Part shown: one piece after another, positions 8,675-17,431 of the stretch
Numbering within the stretch: position 1 is the stretch's first letter
Layout: each line of letters starts with the position of its first letter
Assembly (NCBI GenBank): GCA_023227945.1
Contig: JALOCC010000010.1
Span: forward strand, 1-50,676
Direction of reading: 5' to 3'
Source: Candidatus Omnitrophota bacterium
Lineage (GTDB): Bacteria > Omnitrophota > Gorgyraeia > Duberdicusellales > 4484-171
Length of the DNA: 50,676 nucleotides
Made by a program: the position numbers and the translations under genes
Notes under the pieces: generated by a model
The model's input: only the letters and a program-made list of their open reading frames with translations
Told to the model about the DNA's origin: nothing
The model's database searches: none

Positions 8675-9529
8675 TCAATCTGGCTGGCTTATTGGATAAG
8701 AGAATAATTCTTTCCAGTGCTTAATCCAGCCTTTTGAGTGAGTTGTACCGGTAACTTCTGTTATGCGGGAATAATCTTTATCGCCCATACGTTTAACAAA
8801 AGATTCGGCGATAGAAGGAGGCACAACAGTATCTTTTGAGCCGATAAAATGGCGTTGAGGTAAATCTTTTAAATTTTTCGCAAAATCAATGGGATTAAGC
8901 GAGCCGGAAAGCTTGCTTACGTTATGGTATTTGCTTACTGCCTCTGTATCTAAATTCCCTGCAATAGTGCGCAAAGATACAATATCGTTTCTTTGCGCGG
9001 CAATCAAAACCGCTACTGCTCCTCCGCCGGAATAACCGATTAAATTAATCTTATTTGTTTTAATTAAATCAGCAAGCTGGCTTACAGCTTCACTCATAGA
9101 TGTTATCACTTCTTGCGAAAAACGTTTATCCGACCAATAACAAGGGTCGACCTTTAAAGATTTTTCTTCAATGTATTGACCTGGGCGCGCAAGGTAAGCA
9201 ACATTTGCGCTTTCATCTATACTTGCAAGTTGTAAGGCCAAAGGATTTCTTGGCGTTGGATTGTTCGACAGGCGAGTGCGCAAAATCCAGGCATTGCCAT
9301 CACCCTCAATGTAAATATTTACAGGTTCTCCCGGCTTTGCAAAATGATAAAAAGTTGTCAGCGTAAAATATTTTGTTTTGAGGTGTGCTTTTTCAAATTT
9401 AGCTGATTTGGCTATTTTGTAATAAGTGATACCTTTATCGCCTGATGTTGCAACTGTAATGCAGCCGGATAATAACGGCAGGGCTAATAAAATGAAGGGG
9501 TATATTTGGAATTTAATCTGCCTTAACAT
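8675..9529 (-). CDS. Lipoprotein alpha/beta hydrolase
   Basis: A 284-aa exported hydrolase. The N-terminus has a lipobox, LLSGC, with the lipid-carrying Cys at residue 23. The nucleophile elbow GYSGGG places Ser167. Likely triad partners are Asp233 in GSKDTVVPP and His264 in GTTHSKGW. The fold order (serine elbow, then Asp, then His) is typical of alpha/beta hydrolases. Substrate unknown; an esterase or lipase-like role is possible. Its ATG overlaps the stop of the upstream autotransporter by one base (TAATG), so the two are translationally coupled. That suggests it acts with the autotransporter at the cell envelope. Confidence 0.85.
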   Translation of the reverse strand: MLRQIKFQIYPFILLALPLLSGCITVATSGDKGITYYKIAKSAKFEKAHLKTKYFTLTTFYHFAKPGEPVNIYIEGDGNAWILRTRLSNNPTPRNPLALQLASIDESANVAYLARPGQYIEEKSLKVDPCYWSDKRFSQEVITSMSEAVSQLADLIKTNKINLIGYSGGGAVAVLIAAQRNDIVSLRTIAGNLDTEAVSKYHNVSKLSGSLNPIDFAKNLKDLPQRHFIGSKDTVVPPSIAESFVKRMGDKDYSRITEVTGTTHSKGWIKHWKELFSYPISQPD

Positions 9530-12414
9530 TAAAAATCGTAACGTAGGTTTATTGCGCCGGAATGGCTGTAGAAGTCTGATTTTCCTTCAAAGTCGTAGCC
9601 GAACGAAAGGCTGATATTTTGTCTGGCAAGCAGGGTAAATTTTAGTCCGAGGTTATAGCTGCTTTGTGCCGGGCTAAATCCGCTTGTCGCAAATGACGCT
9701 CCGCCGCCGGTAAAAGTTGAGGTTGCCTGTTGGGCTTCGCCCAAAAATTCATAAAGCCATTTTGCATGAAATTCAGGAATAAAAGTGCAATTGTTAATTG
9801 CCATCGGATAAGCTAATTTTCCACCAATACCTGATTGTAATAAATCGTAATCCTGGGCGTCTACGGTAAGATTTGCGTCATCGGCATCTTTTTCCGTATA
9901 GCCGTTTACGTGCAGGTGCATATATTGCAGTGAGGCAAGCGGTGTGATTTCGAAACCTTTGTTTTTGAAAGCATATCCGCCCTCAAAATAAGTTGAATAT
10001 TGCTGGCCGCCGTAATCGCTTGTTGGCCTGCGGTCAATTGAATTAAGCATTATGTGGCGCGATGAATCATATTGGTTGTAAGCAAAAGAAAAAATACCGT
10101 CCAGGTAAAGAGCGTCTTTAGCGTAATTTCCATACATACCAAACTGGTAGCTGTCAACATCCGTGCGCGTGCTGTTATCTTTTGACCTGATGTTATCTTT
10201 GGCAAAGCCTGCGTTTAGGCCGATAATAAAATTGTCAAGGACGGCTCTATCGTAGCCTAAGGAAGTGCCCCACACATTTGCATTATAGCCGTTACTTGTG
10301 CCGCGTGGGCCTTGATGTAAATAAGTATCAAAACCTTCCAGCCATACGCCCGAAGCTTTTTGAGTTTCATCACCCGTAGAGACTCCGGTAGCTCCATTAT
10401 TTACCGCTGCAGTTAAGAAATTGCCGATACGGTTTATTATCGTATTTATAAATTGCTCCTGTGTTGCATATCCGGCTTCATTCATTGCATTGTCTACGCT
10501 CGGCTCAAGCTGGGTAGCATTAGAAGCGCTGCCTGATGCATCAAGCGCGCCGATTATTGCTGACATATCGCCGCCGGCGGTATTAGCAAGGCTATCAAGA
10601 GTATTACCCAAAGAACTATTACCGCTATTTTGCGCGTAATAAGAATTGTCGCGGCTGGCTATAAGATAAAGGTTGTTATCAGTTTTTTGCGGAGCGAAAC
10701 TAACCATTGGAAGAGAAGTATTTTCATAAACGGCAATCTTAGAAGCAGTAGCATTAAGGGTTGTTGCGCTGATAATAAGAAAACTTTCGTTATCACGGAC
10801 ATTTTTTACTCCGGGTAAAAGGGTTACGCCTAAAGTGGCTTTATCATCAGTAATATTAACCGTCTCAACATTTACAAGCTGCGCAGAGGTAGATGTATCT
10901 CTATCAAGTGAGAAATTAAGCGTAACATTGCCGTTTGCTCCGGTTAAATTAAGCGTATCTGCGCCGTCGCCCAGGTCTATACTGCCGGTTATTGTTCCGC
11001 CAGTTAAAGTAACAGTATCGTCGCTGGAGGCTAAGGTTGAAGTTAAAATTGCATAACTATCTCCTGAGATTAACCCACCCACATCATTAGTAATATCTGT
11101 AACTCCTTTTTCAGCTTTAATGGCAATGCCCGGGCTTGAGATGATTCCGGTATTAGTAACCGTATTATTTCCGGTTGACGGTACCGGCACGCTGCTTCCG
11201 GATTCCGCATCAGTAATACCTTTAAAAAGAATTGCGATGTTTGAGGTATTAGTAAGGCCCCATTTGTTAGAGGTCTCGCCGCTGATTTCTCCGCTATTAT
11301 CTATGTCATAGTTTAATGACCAGACTAAAATTCCCTGGCCGCCGGAAATTTTTCCGGTGCTGTCAATGATTATATCATTATTGTTTGTCAAATCTGTTTT
11401 TACCTTGCTCTGAAAACGATGCCCTGCCCATATACTATCGCAGGGGGCATCAACCTGAAAACTGGCAAAACCATTTCCGTATTGTGAACCCGCAGCAGTA
11501 CTAAGATTGGTGCCGTCGTTTCTGGTAAAAGCGTAGGACTGGGTCGGATAAATACCCTCAATAGTAACATTTGTCCCGCCCAAAACAATAAACTCGCTCA
11601 TTCCTTTTATTTTTGTGTAGTCACTGCTACCGTTACCCCAAAAAAAGGTATAACCGGTTTGCGTCCAGGGAAAGGTGTTATTGGTAATAGCATCCTTAAA
11701 CCAAGTCGCGTAATATCCAGGCTTGGCTGCGGTACCATCGCCTATATAATTTTCCCAAGTAGCATCAGTCATTGCAGCAGGCTTTGCCGAAAAAGAAGCA
11801 TTAGTACCATATTTACTGGCGTCATGCGAATACGTTTCTATATCGGGATTACGCGTAGGGCGCAATAAACTATTACCGTATTTACCATCATCGTCGGGGG
11901 ATATCCCGTATTCTATAACCACGTCATGCGTCCCGGTATTATTCATACCCAAACCGCGCTCAATAAGCTTAATAATATCCACACCGGTTAGAGATCCTTT
12001 GTGGTCGGTAACAAAGTTAGTCATATCATTGCCGGTAGTAACCCAATCCGCTCTTTTGTCGGCATCTCCATAAATTGTATAGGTTTGCCCGGCGAATTTT
12101 TTACTGGAACTGGTATCTATCCAGCGGGATTGATAAGCTGCTGACCTGGTAATAAGTTTTTTCCCGGCGCCTGCGCCATCGTACTTGAGGCCGTATTGGT
12201 CGTCGGTACTCCCATCCCCGGGAATTCTGATAATTGTATCGTCGCTATCGGGCGGGATCCAGCCTGTAGGACTTGTGCCAATCTGCCCAGCTAGCTTTTT
12301 AGCCTCATCATAATTGGGGCTAGTTTGGGCGAAAACGATAAAGGGCGCGGCAAAAATAAATAGCAGTAAAAAAATACTGCGGGTAAAAAACCCAAAATAT
12401 TTAAGATAAAGCAT
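9529..12414 (-). CDS. Autotransporter (type Va secretion) with passenger
   Basis: The 961-aa protein starts with a signal peptide (hydrophobic run to IVFAQ). A passenger of about 650 residues is rich in Gly, Asn, Thr and Ser. It includes beta-helix-like turns such as GGTITGSIDLGDGADTLNL. The C-terminal 270 residues, from about ASGVWLEGF, form an autotransporter beta-barrel with alternating strands. The barrel ends in NLRYDF, the aromatic C-terminal residue recognised by the BAM complex. It is therefore an outer-membrane protein that exports its own passenger. The passenger function is unknown; no protease triad is apparent. It is coupled to the lipoprotein hydrolase by a one-base overlap. Confidence 0.92.
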   Translation of the reverse strand: MLYLKYFGFFTRSIFLLLFIFAAPFIVFAQTSPNYDEAKKLAGQIGTSPTGWIPPDSDDTIIRIPGDGSTDDQYGLKYDGAGAGKKLITRSAAYQSRWIDTSSSKKFAGQTYTIYGDADKRADWVTTGNDMTNFVTDHKGSLTGVDIIKLIERGLGMNNTGTHDVVIEYGISPDDDGKYGNSLLRPTRNPDIETYSHDASKYGTNASFSAKPAAMTDATWENYIGDGTAAKPGYYATWFKDAITNNTFPWTQTGYTFFWGNGSSDYTKIKGMSEFIVLGGTNVTIEGIYPTQSYAFTRNDGTNLSTAAGSQYGNGFASFQVDAPCDSIWAGHRFQSKVKTDLTNNNDIIIDSTGKISGGQGILVWSLNYDIDNSGEISGETSNKWGLTNTSNIAILFKGITDAESGSSVPVPSTGNNTVTNTGIISSPGIAIKAEKGVTDITNDVGGLISGDSYAILTSTLASSDDTVTLTGGTITGSIDLGDGADTLNLTGANGNVTLNFSLDRDTSTSAQLVNVETVNITDDKATLGVTLLPGVKNVRDNESFLIISATTLNATASKIAVYENTSLPMVSFAPQKTDNNLYLIASRDNSYYAQNSGNSSLGNTLDSLANTAGGDMSAIIGALDASGSASNATQLEPSVDNAMNEAGYATQEQFINTIINRIGNFLTAAVNNGATGVSTGDETQKASGVWLEGFDTYLHQGPRGTSNGYNANVWGTSLGYDRAVLDNFIIGLNAGFAKDNIRSKDNSTRTDVDSYQFGMYGNYAKDALYLDGIFSFAYNQYDSSRHIMLNSIDRRPTSDYGGQQYSTYFEGGYAFKNKGFEITPLASLQYMHLHVNGYTEKDADDANLTVDAQDYDLLQSGIGGKLAYPMAINNCTFIPEFHAKWLYEFLGEAQQATSTFTGGGASFATSGFSPAQSSYNLGLKFTLLARQNISLSFGYDFEGKSDFYSHSGAINLRYDF

Positions 12415-12506
12415 TATAAAACATTATACTTTTATTTATTAAAAATTCAAATTTATTGATAAGAATATGCCGTTAGCGGAAGGAATTCTTTACTCTTAAC
12501 CTTAAC

Positions 12507-13742
12507 CTAAACCCGTTCCCTAATCGCTTCTATCCTTTTTAAAACCGGCGGGTGGCTATAATCGAGAAAAACTTTTAAAGGGTGCGGGGTGAGGTTAGAA
12601 AGATTATCGACGGTCAGTTTTTTAAGTGCGGTTATGAAACTTTCTGGTTTGTTGTAAGTTTTAACTGCAAAGTCGTCTGCTTCGTATTCGTGTTTTCTTG
12701 AAATTATGTTGGAGAATATCGAAATAAATAAATTTATCGGGCTGTAAAGAAAGCCAAAGAAAATTAAACTTGCGTATATGGAAAGGTTTTGCATTTTAAA
12801 CGCATCAAACAATCCTTTATTGTTTATAAAAAAAGAAAGGATAAAGAACATAATGCCGGTTGTAATAACCGAGAGGATAATTCCTTTTATAAAATGCTTC
12901 TTTTTGTAATGGCCTATTTCGTGAGCAAGCACAGATACAAGTTCGTCTGTTGTGTGCTTTTGTATAAGAGTATCAAAAAGCGCAATCCTTCTAAATTTTC
13001 CAAAACCGGTAAAGAATGCGTTTGATTTTGTTGAGCGCTTTGAGGCATCCATTTTAAAAACTCCGGCTAAAGCAAATTTCTGCTCTTTTGCGTAATTTTC
13101 TATAGCGCTTTTTAATTCTCCATCTTCAAGCGGTGTGTATTTATTAAAAAGAGGCATGATTACAACTGGCGCAATAAAAAGTAAAAATAGCTGAAAAAGC
13201 GTTACGGCAATCCAGCAATAAATCCAGGCAAAAGAGCCTGCGGCGTAAAAAAACCAGAAAATTATCGAAAGAACAATTGCGCCAATAATAATAGTCAAGA
13301 TAAGGCCTTTTATGATATCCGAAATAAAAGTTTTTAAGGTAGTTTTGTTAAAGCCGTATTTTGCCTCGATTACAAAAGTGTGATACGCGGAAAAAGGAAT
13401 GCTTAAAAGCTGCAGGACAATTCCAAGAATTCCCGTAAATATCAAGCCCGTTACAATGGGCCCTTGGTTAAAACTTCGTGCGATATTATCAATAAAATTG
13501 AAGCCGCCTGCCAATATAAAAATGAGGGTAATGATTACGGATATTGTATCTTTTATAAGATGAAAATTCGTATTTTCTTTCAGGTAAAACTGGGCAAGCT
13601 TATATTTTTGCGCGTCATAAAAGCCTTCAAATTCACAAGGCAAATCGCCTGACGCGTGTTTTACATTGAGCCGCTCGACAATTAAGTTAAGCAGATATTC
13701 GATTGCAATGATTGATAGAATTATTAATAAATATATATTCAT
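12507..13742 (-). CDS. Ste24/CAAX-type M48 membrane metalloprotease
   Basis: A 411-aa integral membrane zinc protease of the M48A (Ste24p/HtpX-like) family. The zinc site is HEIGH at residues 274-278, with the third ligand Glu352 in the EYEADDFA motif. Several N-terminal hydrophobic helices (about residues 1-20, 65-85, 98-120, 147-200) and a helical pair after the active site (about 285-345) match the Ste24 architecture. Eukaryotic homologues process prenylated proteins; bacterial ones probably act on membrane proteins. It stands between two repeat-containing gaps, with no clear operon partner. Confidence 0.93.
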   Translation of the reverse strand: MNIYLLIILSIIAIEYLLNLIVERLNVKHASGDLPCEFEGFYDAQKYKLAQFYLKENTNFHLIKDTISVIITLIFILAGGFNFIDNIARSFNQGPIVTGLIFTGILGIVLQLLSIPFSAYHTFVIEAKYGFNKTTLKTFISDIIKGLILTIIIGAIVLSIIFWFFYAAGSFAWIYCWIAVTLFQLFLLFIAPVVIMPLFNKYTPLEDGELKSAIENYAKEQKFALAGVFKMDASKRSTKSNAFFTGFGKFRRIALFDTLIQKHTTDELVSVLAHEIGHYKKKHFIKGIILSVITTGIMFFILSFFINNKGLFDAFKMQNLSIYASLIFFGFLYSPINLFISIFSNIISRKHEYEADDFAVKTYNKPESFITALKKLTVDNLSNLTPHPLKVFLDYSHPPVLKRIEAIRERV

Positions 13743-13784
13743 GCTATTCTTTCATAGGTTACAGTTATGTTTGACATATCAATT

Positions 13785-13931
13785 AAATAACCAATAACCA
13801 AGATACAAGATACAAACAAATTCCAATATCCAATGACCAATGACCAAACGGGAAGATTGAGTTTTGTTTGGTTATTGGAATTTGAATATTGTTTATTGTT
13901 TGGTTATTGTTTCTTGTATCTTGGTTATTTA
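13785..13931. repeat. Long inverted short-repeat cluster (CCAATAACCAA family)
   Basis: The 249-bp gap between the M48 and ABC-F genes is dominated by an inverted repeat. The word AATAACCAAGATACAAG (13793-13809) matches its perfect complement at 13913-13929. The inner arms repeat CCAATGACCAA and TTTGGTTATTGG units. It could fold as a hairpin about 65 bp long. I see no gene in it. Confidence 0.85.
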
Positions 13932-13991
13932 TTCTCATCGATATTGCCCTGGCCGTTACCGTTGCTAAAAATATTACAACAGCTATCTAAA

Positions 13992-15914
13992 CTATGTATT
14001 TATAAATTTTTCTTTCCACCTGCCGATTTCTCCTTCAATTGCGGCAATTTCTTTATCCATCCCTTCAACTATCTCCTGATAATAGCGGATAAGATCTTCT
14101 CCGTGACGAGGGTTTTCCAATACGCGCGCTTTTGCGTAGCGTTCAAGCTCGAGTTTTTCTTTCTTTTTGCGTAATTTTTTTATTTTATTCGAAATCACCT
14201 CATTATGCTTCTTAATCTCTTCCTCAGTCAACTCTTTTTCTTTCTTTTCCTCTTGTTTCCACATCCTGCGCCCTTTTTCCGTGCTTCCTAAATCTGATGG
14301 CTGATGGCTGATGGCTGATGGCTGTTTTCTATCTTGTTCTTTTTTATGAAGATAATATTCGAAATTTCCCGGGAATTTCGTAATATTTCCGTCTTTCACT
14401 TCAAAAACGTTGTTGGCAACTGATTTTACAAAATAAATATCATGGCTGATAAATGCAATTGTTCCTTCATATTCTGTTAATGCTTTAATAAGTGCCTCAA
14501 CCGCGTCAACATCAAGATGTGTAGTCGGCTCATCAAGCAGAAGTAGGTTAGGCGGATTTATCAGTAGTTTTGCAAGTATCAGCCGGCTTTTTTCACCGCC
14601 GGAAAGCACTTTTACTTTTTTTTCTACATCATCTCCCTTAAATAAAAAAGCGCCGAGAATTGTACGCACAGCCTCTGCGGTTACGCCTTCTTTAGCGCTG
14701 TAGCAGGCCTCTTCCAAAACAGTGCTGTCAGCGTTTAAAACATCCATACGCGTTTGCGAAAAATAACCGATTGTGACATTGTGCCCGACAGTCTGGGTAC
14801 CTTCATTAATATCGATTACGCCGGCAAGGATTTTAAGAAGTGTGGATTTGCCTGCGCCGTTTTCGCCTGCCAAAACCGCTTTTTCGCCTTTTACGATTTC
14901 AAAATCGATATTTTTATAGACCTGTATATCGCCGTAAGATTTGGAAATATTCGTAAGCGTAAGGACGCGGTGGCCGCTTGGCCTGGTAGGCGGGAAATGA
15001 AAACCTCTTATGCTTTCGCGGCGGTCTTGCGGCACAACGACAAGTTCCATTTTTTCGAGGACTTTTTTCTTTGCCCGCACCTGGGAAGCTTTGTTAGGCT
15101 GGGCGTGAAAACGGTCGATGAAACGCTGGTATTGCTCGCGGACGCGTTCCTGCTCTTTAGCCTGTTTTACTAAGTGGCTGCGTTGTTCATCTAAAATTTT
15201 ACGGTATTGTTCATAGTTACCTTTTATTTTTGCAATTTTACCATTTTCTAAAATAAGCGAGTGACCAGTGACTTCATTTAAAAAAGCTTTATCGTGAGAA
15301 ATCATCACAAATGTGCCTTTATAGTTTGTAAGATAATCCTTAAACCAAAGCGCGGCATTTAAGTCAAGGTAGTTTGTAGGTTCATCCAAAAGCAGGCAAT
15401 CGTAATGGCAGACCAAAAGTTTACCAAGCAAAACTCTCATCTGCCATCCGCCGCTTAGCTCTTTTATGGGGCGGTTAAAATCTCTTTCTTTAAAACCAAG
15501 CCCGCTTAATACGATTTTACCTTTATATTCAAGCTCAAAAAATCCGAGCGCTTCAAGCCGGTGCACGATATCGCCGTAATGTTTAGTTGCAGTTTCATTA
15601 TTTTCCTCAAGCGCTTCTTTTTCTTTTTTAAGCCGCGCTATCTCACAATCCCCCTCAACTATTTCCTGTAATACTGTGCGCTCAGAATGAAAACTTGACT
15701 CTTGAGGCAGATATCCGATACGGATATTTTTATTGAACTGGATTGAACCGGAAGTTGCCTCGCTTGCCCCAAGTATAATATGAAAAAGCGTAGATTTTCC
15801 AGCACCATTAGGGCCGATAAAGGCAATTTTTTCCCCTCTGTTTATAGTTATAGAGGCATCTTTAAATAAATCCCGCTTGCCGTAGCTTTTTGTAAGGCCG
15901 TGTAGAGCAATCAT
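13992..15914 (-). CDS. ABC-F family ATPase
   Basis: A soluble protein with two ABC ATPase domains and no membrane segments, the ABC-F layout. Relatives act on ribosomes, for example in rescue of stalled translation or antibiotic resistance. Walker A motifs are GPNGAGKS and GENGAGKS; signatures are LSGGW and LSGGE; the Walker B regions read LLLDEPTNYLDL and LLLDEPTTHLDV. The C-terminal part is a charged coiled coil. I start the gene at the ATG at 15914 (MIALHGLTKSYG), giving 640 aa. The longer frame to 15959 would add 15 residues encoded by an intergenic repeat. The linker before the coiled coil holds QPSAISHQPSD, encoded by a heptamer repeat. Confidence 0.9.
   Translation of the reverse strand: MIALHGLTKSYGKRDLFKDASITINRGEKIAFIGPNGAGKSTLFHIILGASEATSGSIQFNKNIRIGYLPQESSFHSERTVLQEIVEGDCEIARLKKEKEALEENNETATKHYGDIVHRLEALGFFELEYKGKIVLSGLGFKERDFNRPIKELSGGWQMRVLLGKLLVCHYDCLLLDEPTNYLDLNAALWFKDYLTNYKGTFVMISHDKAFLNEVTGHSLILENGKIAKIKGNYEQYRKILDEQRSHLVKQAKEQERVREQYQRFIDRFHAQPNKASQVRAKKKVLEKMELVVVPQDRRESIRGFHFPPTRPSGHRVLTLTNISKSYGDIQVYKNIDFEIVKGEKAVLAGENGAGKSTLLKILAGVIDINEGTQTVGHNVTIGYFSQTRMDVLNADSTVLEEACYSAKEGVTAEAVRTILGAFLFKGDDVEKKVKVLSGGEKSRLILAKLLINPPNLLLLDEPTTHLDVDAVEALIKALTEYEGTIAFISHDIYFVKSVANNVFEVKDGNITKFPGNFEYYLHKKEQDRKQPSAISHQPSDLGSTEKGRRMWKQEEKKEKELTEEEIKKHNEVISNKIKKLRKKKEKLELERYAKARVLENPRHGEDLIRYYQEIVEGMDKEIAAIEGEIGRWKEKFINT
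14294..14324. repeat. In-frame heptamer repeat inside the ABC-F gene
   Basis: CTGATGG is repeated four times head to tail plus a partial copy. The 7-bp period is not a multiple of three, so the copies are read in shifting phase and give QPSAISHQPSD in the linker before the C-terminal coiled coil. The same word makes up the intergenic hairpin at 19.5-19.6 kb. Confidence 0.85.
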
Positions 15915-15937
15915 AATTAGACTGATACTAGATACCG

Positions 15938-15981
15938 GATACTCGATACTAGCTAGCATCTATCATCGAGCATCGAGTATC
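15938..15981. repeat. Inverted short-repeat hairpin upstream of ABC-F
   Basis: GATACTCGAT (15938-15947) pairs with ATCGAGTATC (15972-15981). The interval is filled with TAGATGCTAG/ATCGAG-type words. It lies just upstream of the probable ABC-F start and resembles the cluster in the oppC-oppB gap at 20.45-20.53 kb. Confidence 0.75.
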
Positions 15982-16009
15982 GATTCTGATCTGTGGTCTG
16001 TTTAAAAAT

Positions 16010-16189
16010 TTATCTGTTGTAAGGGTTTTCGGTTTGTTTGTCGCTGTAGCCTTCGGCAGCTCCCTCAGTAACACCACCCACTGCTTTAGTAGCTGCGCCA
16101 ACAGGTTTACCTACTTCTTGAGCAGCTTTGTGGACAGGCTCACATGCCATTAAAAAAAATGTTATCATGCTAAAGATTATAAATTTCAT
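16010..16189 (-). CDS. Small lipoprotein, 59 aa
   Basis: A short gene supported by a strong ribosome-binding site, AGAGGAGGA, six bases before the ATG at 16189. The product is a 59-aa lipoprotein precursor. A hydrophobic leader ends in the lipobox LMAC (Cys16), followed by a small mature part rich in Ala, Gly and Val (GKPVGAATKAVGGVTEGAAEG). The composition is like that of small entericidin-type or cell-envelope lipoproteins. It lies downstream of the CsgG gene on the same strand, separated by a 211-bp repeat-containing gap. Function unknown. Confidence 0.8.
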   Translation of the reverse strand: MKFIIFSMITFFLMACEPVHKAAQEVGKPVGAATKAVGGVTEGAAEGYSDKQTENPYNR

Positions 16190-16204
16190 ACATTCCTCCT
16201 CTCT

Positions 16205-16398
16205 TACACACAGATGATCACAGATTACAAAACAGACAATCGCAGATTTAGCGTATCGTCTTGCGTCTATCGGTTACGCGGCTCGTATCGGTTGCGTCAT
16301 ACGTAAAACGTAACCGTAAGACGAAACGAGCAGCGCAACCGTAACCGTTTGACGAATATTATCTGTAATCATTCGTTTACAAATCTGTGCTAATCTGC
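16205..16398. repeat. Inverted short-repeat cluster (ACAGATTA / CGTAACCG)
   Basis: The 211-bp gap between CsgG and the small lipoprotein holds two nested symmetries. CACAGAT/ATCTGTG and CGCAGATTTAGC/GCTAATCTGCG form the outer parts. TCGTCTT/AAGACGA and CGGTTACG/CGTAACCG words form the middle. No gene is visible. Confidence 0.7.
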
Positions 16399-16400
16399 GT

Positions 16401-17345
16401 TTACTGTTTTATAACTAAATCCGATACTCTAATCTGGTCGGTATTACTTAATATTTTTGCTTTCGAGAACTTAGGCTGCACTTCGGATATTATGATATCG
16501 CCTATTTTTGTTTTTTCTGTGCCTAAATCCATACCGGTTTCCGGATCTATCAAGCTTTCGCCTTTTCTGCACACAATAAAAGTCTCGCCTGGTACGATGC
16601 CTGCGTCAGAACCGGCATTTACATAGACTAATCCATCTTTAATTGTAACCACCCTGCCTTGCCAAGGAAATTTACTAAGATTATCGGAGATATAGACTAC
16701 TGCCCTGTCTATTGCAATTTGCACAGCTTTACCGAGAGGCGTCTTTTTAAAACTGGAACTGCCTAAACTAAAAGAACCGCTATAGCCTATAGTAAAAGCA
16801 GAGGCGTCTGCTAAGCCCTCTACTCTTTGCGAATCTAAGATTTCTCCGGTAGTTGAATCTATAATTTGCACAATCACTGCAACATGTGCGTCAGATTTTG
16901 CGCCGCCAATAGTTATACCGTGGATGCTTAAACCCTGGCCGCCGCCTTGAGTGTTCTCTTCAAATTCAGTGATGTTTCCGGTTATAAGGATTTGCGCCGG
17001 GATAATCTTTCCTTTTTGCGCTGAAAGAGATTTAGACATGCGGCCGCTATCCGCAAGGTCCTGCTCCGTAAGCACGGCCCCTAAGTCTTTACGGCTTAGT
17101 ACAGTGAACTCTCCACTTTGTATAAGAGCGTCGCTAAGTTGAGCAGCAAAATCATCGCCAATTGCTATATACGAATTAATTCCGGAACTGTTTTCGAAGC
17201 GCGCAACTGCAATTGTTTTTTTAGGGCCGCTGACTTTAACCTGGCCGGTTTGAGTTGGGCTTTGCGCAAAAACGTTAGTGTTTGCGCAAGACAGAAACAC
17301 GAATATCGCCGTTGAATATATAATTTTTTTCACATCAATCTTCAT
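16401..17345 (-). CDS. CsgG/HfaB-family outer-membrane assembly protein
   Basis: A 314-aa exported protein of the CsgG family, whose members form or help form outer-membrane channels for curli or holdfast anchors. The CsgG-type core includes KKTIAVARFENSSG, IGDDFAAQLSDALIQSGEFTVLSR, AQILITGNITEFE and AVIVQIIDSTTGEILDSQRV. After it comes a beta-rich C-terminal domain (GRVVTIKDGLVYVNAGSDAGIVPGE) with the look of a FlgT/LpoB-type extension. I chose the ATG at 17345 because AGGGGAGG lies just upstream; an in-frame ATG at 17372 has none. The leader ends either at a lipobox-like FLSC or after NVFA, so lipidation is uncertain. No curli subunit genes are nearby. Confidence 0.85.
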   Translation of the reverse strand: MKIDVKKIIYSTAIFVFLSCANTNVFAQSPTQTGQVKVSGPKKTIAVARFENSSGINSYIAIGDDFAAQLSDALIQSGEFTVLSRKDLGAVLTEQDLADSGRMSKSLSAQKGKIIPAQILITGNITEFEENTQGGGQGLSIHGITIGGAKSDAHVAVIVQIIDSTTGEILDSQRVEGLADASAFTIGYSGSFSLGSSSFKKTPLGKAVQIAIDRAVVYISDNLSKFPWQGRVVTIKDGLVYVNAGSDAGIVPGETFIVCRKGESLIDPETGMDLGTEKTKIGDIIISEVQPKFSKAKILSNTDQIRVSDLVIKQ

Positions 17346-17431
17346 TTTTACCTCCCCTTTTTGAAGATTCATTATAAGCCAAAACGGAAAATATTCAATT
17401 TAAATGTGGGGACACCAATAACAATTCGTAT

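Noticed and set aside
15915..15959. Extended N-terminus of the ABC-F protein
   Set aside because: The 15 extra residues are encoded by the intergenic repeat and have no ribosome-binding site; the ABC domain begins at the next ATG.
17346..17372. Upstream start for the CsgG-family gene
   Set aside because: The ribosome-binding site AGGGGAGG lies inside this stretch and serves the next ATG.
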